6,047 nt of DNA, from contig DMCH01000173.1 in the NCBI GenBank assembly GCA_003446775.1, positions 1-6,047 of the forward strand, written 5' to 3'. Source of the stretch: Chloroflexota bacterium (GTDB lineage: Bacteria > Chloroflexota > Dormibacteria > Dormibacterales > Dormibacteraceae). Shown piece by piece: positions 4,467 through 6,047 of this stretch (positions are counted from its first letter, which is position 1; the number at the start of each line of letters is the position of its first letter). Below the pieces are notes generated by a model. That model saw only the letters and a program-made list of their open reading frames with translations, was not told the origin of the DNA and searched no databases. The translations under genes were made by a program, and so were the position numbers.

Positions 4467-6047
4467 TCAGATTTTCTCATGGGCTGCCGCCGGGACCTTT
4501 CGGCCGGTTTCGTAGAGCTCGGCCATCTCGCCCAGCAAAGACAGCAGGTCGTCCTTCCAACTCTCGGCCTGACGGCGCATCTTGATGCGGTTGGGAAGGA
4601 TCGAAATCCGGCCCGCCATCCTCCGTGACAGCTCTTCGACGTCGAGGTAGCGCTCGGGGTCGACCCTGATGGCGATGTCGTGGCCGTCCGAGACGACACC
4701 CCGCAGCCCCAACTTCTGTCCCCGAACCTTCACGCGGAGCGAGTACGCCAGGTTGTCGAGCTGGGCGGGCGCCGGTCCGTATCGGTCTTTGAGTGAGCGC
4801 AGCACCGCGTCCAGCTCCTCCTCGACGTCGGTCGCCGCGAGCTGCCTGTATGCGGCCAGCCGCAGCTTCTCGTCGCGGATGTACGAGCTCGGGATGAAGT
4901 GGTCGAGCGGCAGGTCGAGGTTCATCTCCTCGGTCGAGAGGACGTCGGCGACAACGGTTTCGTCCGCACCGCTGCGCAGCTTGCCGACCGCGCTCTGGAG
5001 CATCTGCAGGTACATCTCAAATCCGACCGCGGCGATCGCGCCGTGCTGCTCGGTGCCCAGAAGGTTGCCGGCGCCGCGGATCTCGAGGTCGCGGAGAGCG
5101 ATCTTGAAACCCTGCCCGAGCTCGTGCAGTCCGGAGATCACGTCCAGCCGCTTGTCGGCGGTCTCGGTGAGCGAGCGCCGAGGGTTGTAGAGGAAGTACG
5201 CGTACGCGCGCCGGCCGGAACGCCCGACGCGGCCTCGCAGCTGGTAGAGCTGCGCCAGGCCGAAGCGATCGGCGTCCTCGACGATGATGGTGTTGACGTT
5301 CGGGATGTCCAGTCCCGACTCGATGATGGTCGAACACACCAGCACGTCGTGCTTCGCCGATTCGAAGTCGACCATCACGTGCGCCAGCTGATCCTCTGGC
5401 ATCTGGCCGTGACCGACGATCACACGCGCCTTCGGGACCAGCTCCCGCACGCGGTCGGCCGCCTTCTCGATCGTGCGTACCCGGTTGTGGACGAAATAGA
5501 CCTGGCCGCCGCGCTGCAGCTCGCGCGTGATGGCCTCTTTGACCAGCTCGTCGTCGTCGGCCGTGACGTACGTCTTGATCGGCTGGCGCTCCTCCGGAGG
5601 TGTCTGGATCACGCTCATGTCGCGGATGCCGCCGATCGCCATGTGCAGCGTGCGTGGTATGGGCGTCGCCGACAGCGACAGCACGTCGAGCTGCGTGCGC
5701 AGCTTCTTCAGCCGCTCCTTCTGCATGACGCCGAAGCGGTGCTCCTCGTCGATGATCAACAGGCCCAGCCGCTTGAAACGCACATCGCGCTGCAGGAGAC
5801 GGTGCGTGCCCACGACGATGTCCACCTGTCCGGCCTTGATTCCTTCGATGGTTCGCGCCTGCGTCTCCTCATCGACGAAGCGCGACAGCATCTCGATCGT
5901 GACGGGGAAGTTGCGCAGCCTCTCGGTGAAGACATGGAAATGCTGCTGGGCCAGAACTGTGGTCGGCGCGAGCAGCGCCACCTGCTTGCCGCTCATCGCC
6001 GCCTTGAATGCGGCTCGAAGGGCCAGCTCCGTCTTGCCAAAGCCAAC
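4467..6047 (-). CDS. mfd: Transcription-repair coupling factor Mfd, C-terminal half (cut by window edge)
   Basis: Mfd is an ATP-driven DNA translocase that removes RNA polymerase stalled at lesions and recruits UvrA. The window holds the last 526 residues, roughly the second half of the family's usual 1,100-1,200. The open frame reaches the right edge, so the internal ATG at 5996 is not the start. In order: end of Walker A VGFGKTE (1-7), PTTVLAQQHF (28-37), THRLLQRDV, motif II DEEHRFGV (100-107), SATPIPRTL (126-134), the second RecA-like lobe with STIIESGLDIPNVN (239-252) and QLRGRVGRSGRRAYAYF (269-285), the translocation region RDLEIRGAGNLLGTEQHG (319-336), and the C-terminal regulatory domain. 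RecG shares several helicase motifs, but the region after motif VI and the C-terminal domain are those of Mfd. It is followed at once by mazG. Confidence 0.97.
   Translation of the reverse strand, partial: VGFGKTELALRAAFKAAMSGKQVALLAPTTVLAQQHFHVFTERLRNFPVTIEMLSRFVDEETQARTIEGIKAGQVDIVVGTHRLLQRDVRFKRLGLLIIDEEHRFGVMQKERLKKLRTQLDVLSLSATPIPRTLHMAIGGIRDMSVIQTPPEERQPIKTYVTADDDELVKEAITRELQRGGQVYFVHNRVRTIEKAADRVRELVPKARVIVGHGQMPEDQLAHVMVDFESAKHDVLVCSTIIESGLDIPNVNTIIVEDADRFGLAQLYQLRGRVGRSGRRAYAYFLYNPRRSLTETADKRLDVISGLHELGQGFKIALRDLEIRGAGNLLGTEQHGAIAAVGFEMYLQMLQSAVGKLRSGADETVVADVLSTEEMNLDLPLDHFIPSSYIRDEKLRLAAYRQLAATDVEEELDAVLRSLKDRYGPAPAQLDNLAYSLRVKVRGQKLGLRGVVSDGHDIAIRVDPERYLDVEELSRRMAGRISILPNRIKMRRQAESWKDDLLSLLGEMAELYETGRKVPAAAHEKI

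Noticed and set aside
3674..4585. 303-codon open frame on the plus strand opposite mazG
   Set aside because: Its Arg/Leu/His-rich product is typical of the antisense frame of a GC-rich gene, and the opposite strand encodes a clear MazG.
3662..4699. A longer 345-residue mazG frame beginning at 4699
   Set aside because: The first 70-odd residues are the mfd C-terminus read in another frame, with Ser/Arg-rich composition and no family match; MazG similarity begins just after ATG 4462/4480.

Overview
This is a GC-rich bacterial chromosomal window of housekeeping genes, almost all on the minus strand. Read in the direction of transcription (right to left) it holds: the C-terminal half of mfd (cut by the right edge), mazG, an ftsB/divIC-like septum gene, initiator tRNA-fMet(CAU), an unlisted 27-codon gene for a very basic peptide, a second tRNA with anticodon CAU, then tilS and the N-terminal third of ftsH (cut by the left edge). 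The only plus-strand genes are a Phd/YefM-type antitoxin and a PIN-domain (VapC-type) toxin, placed between the second tRNA and tilS.

The order mfd - mazG - divIC - tRNA-Met - tilS - ftsH follows the Bacillus subtilis chromosome, where the same genes occur in the same order and orientation with sporulation genes and hprT interspersed. The high GC content, TTG/GTG starts, promoters lying almost on start codons and this gene order suggest a high-GC member of the Terrabacteria (Chloroflexota/Dormibacterota-like or actinobacterial-like). This placement is inference; no single sequence here fixes the phylum.

Region by region: 1-756 ftsH, starting at TTG and overlapping the tilS stop as TTGA; 753-2060 tilS; 2061-2138 a divergent control region with an 18-bp imperfect palindrome over an extended -10; 2139-2796 the overlapping toxin-antitoxin pair; 2837-2912 tRNA(CAU) with encoded CCA; 2930-3013 the 27-aa basic protein; 3064-3090 a strong hairpin; 3106-3177 tRNA-fMet without encoded CCA, preceded by a perfect TATAAT; 3221-3604 ftsB/divIC-like; 3662-4462 mazG; 4467-6047 mfd. 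No stretch above 100 bases lacks a gene.

Functionally the block joins repair at stalled RNA polymerase (Mfd), nucleotide-pool cleaning (MazG), division (FtsB/DivIC), translation initiation and decoding of CAU-anticodon tRNAs (tRNA-fMet, tRNA-CAU, TilS) and membrane protein quality control (FtsH). I see no clearly novel defence or mobile system. The points most worth following are the tiny basic protein between the two CAU tRNAs, the closeness of tilS to a CAU tRNA that may be its substrate, and the toxin-antitoxin pair inside a conserved core block.
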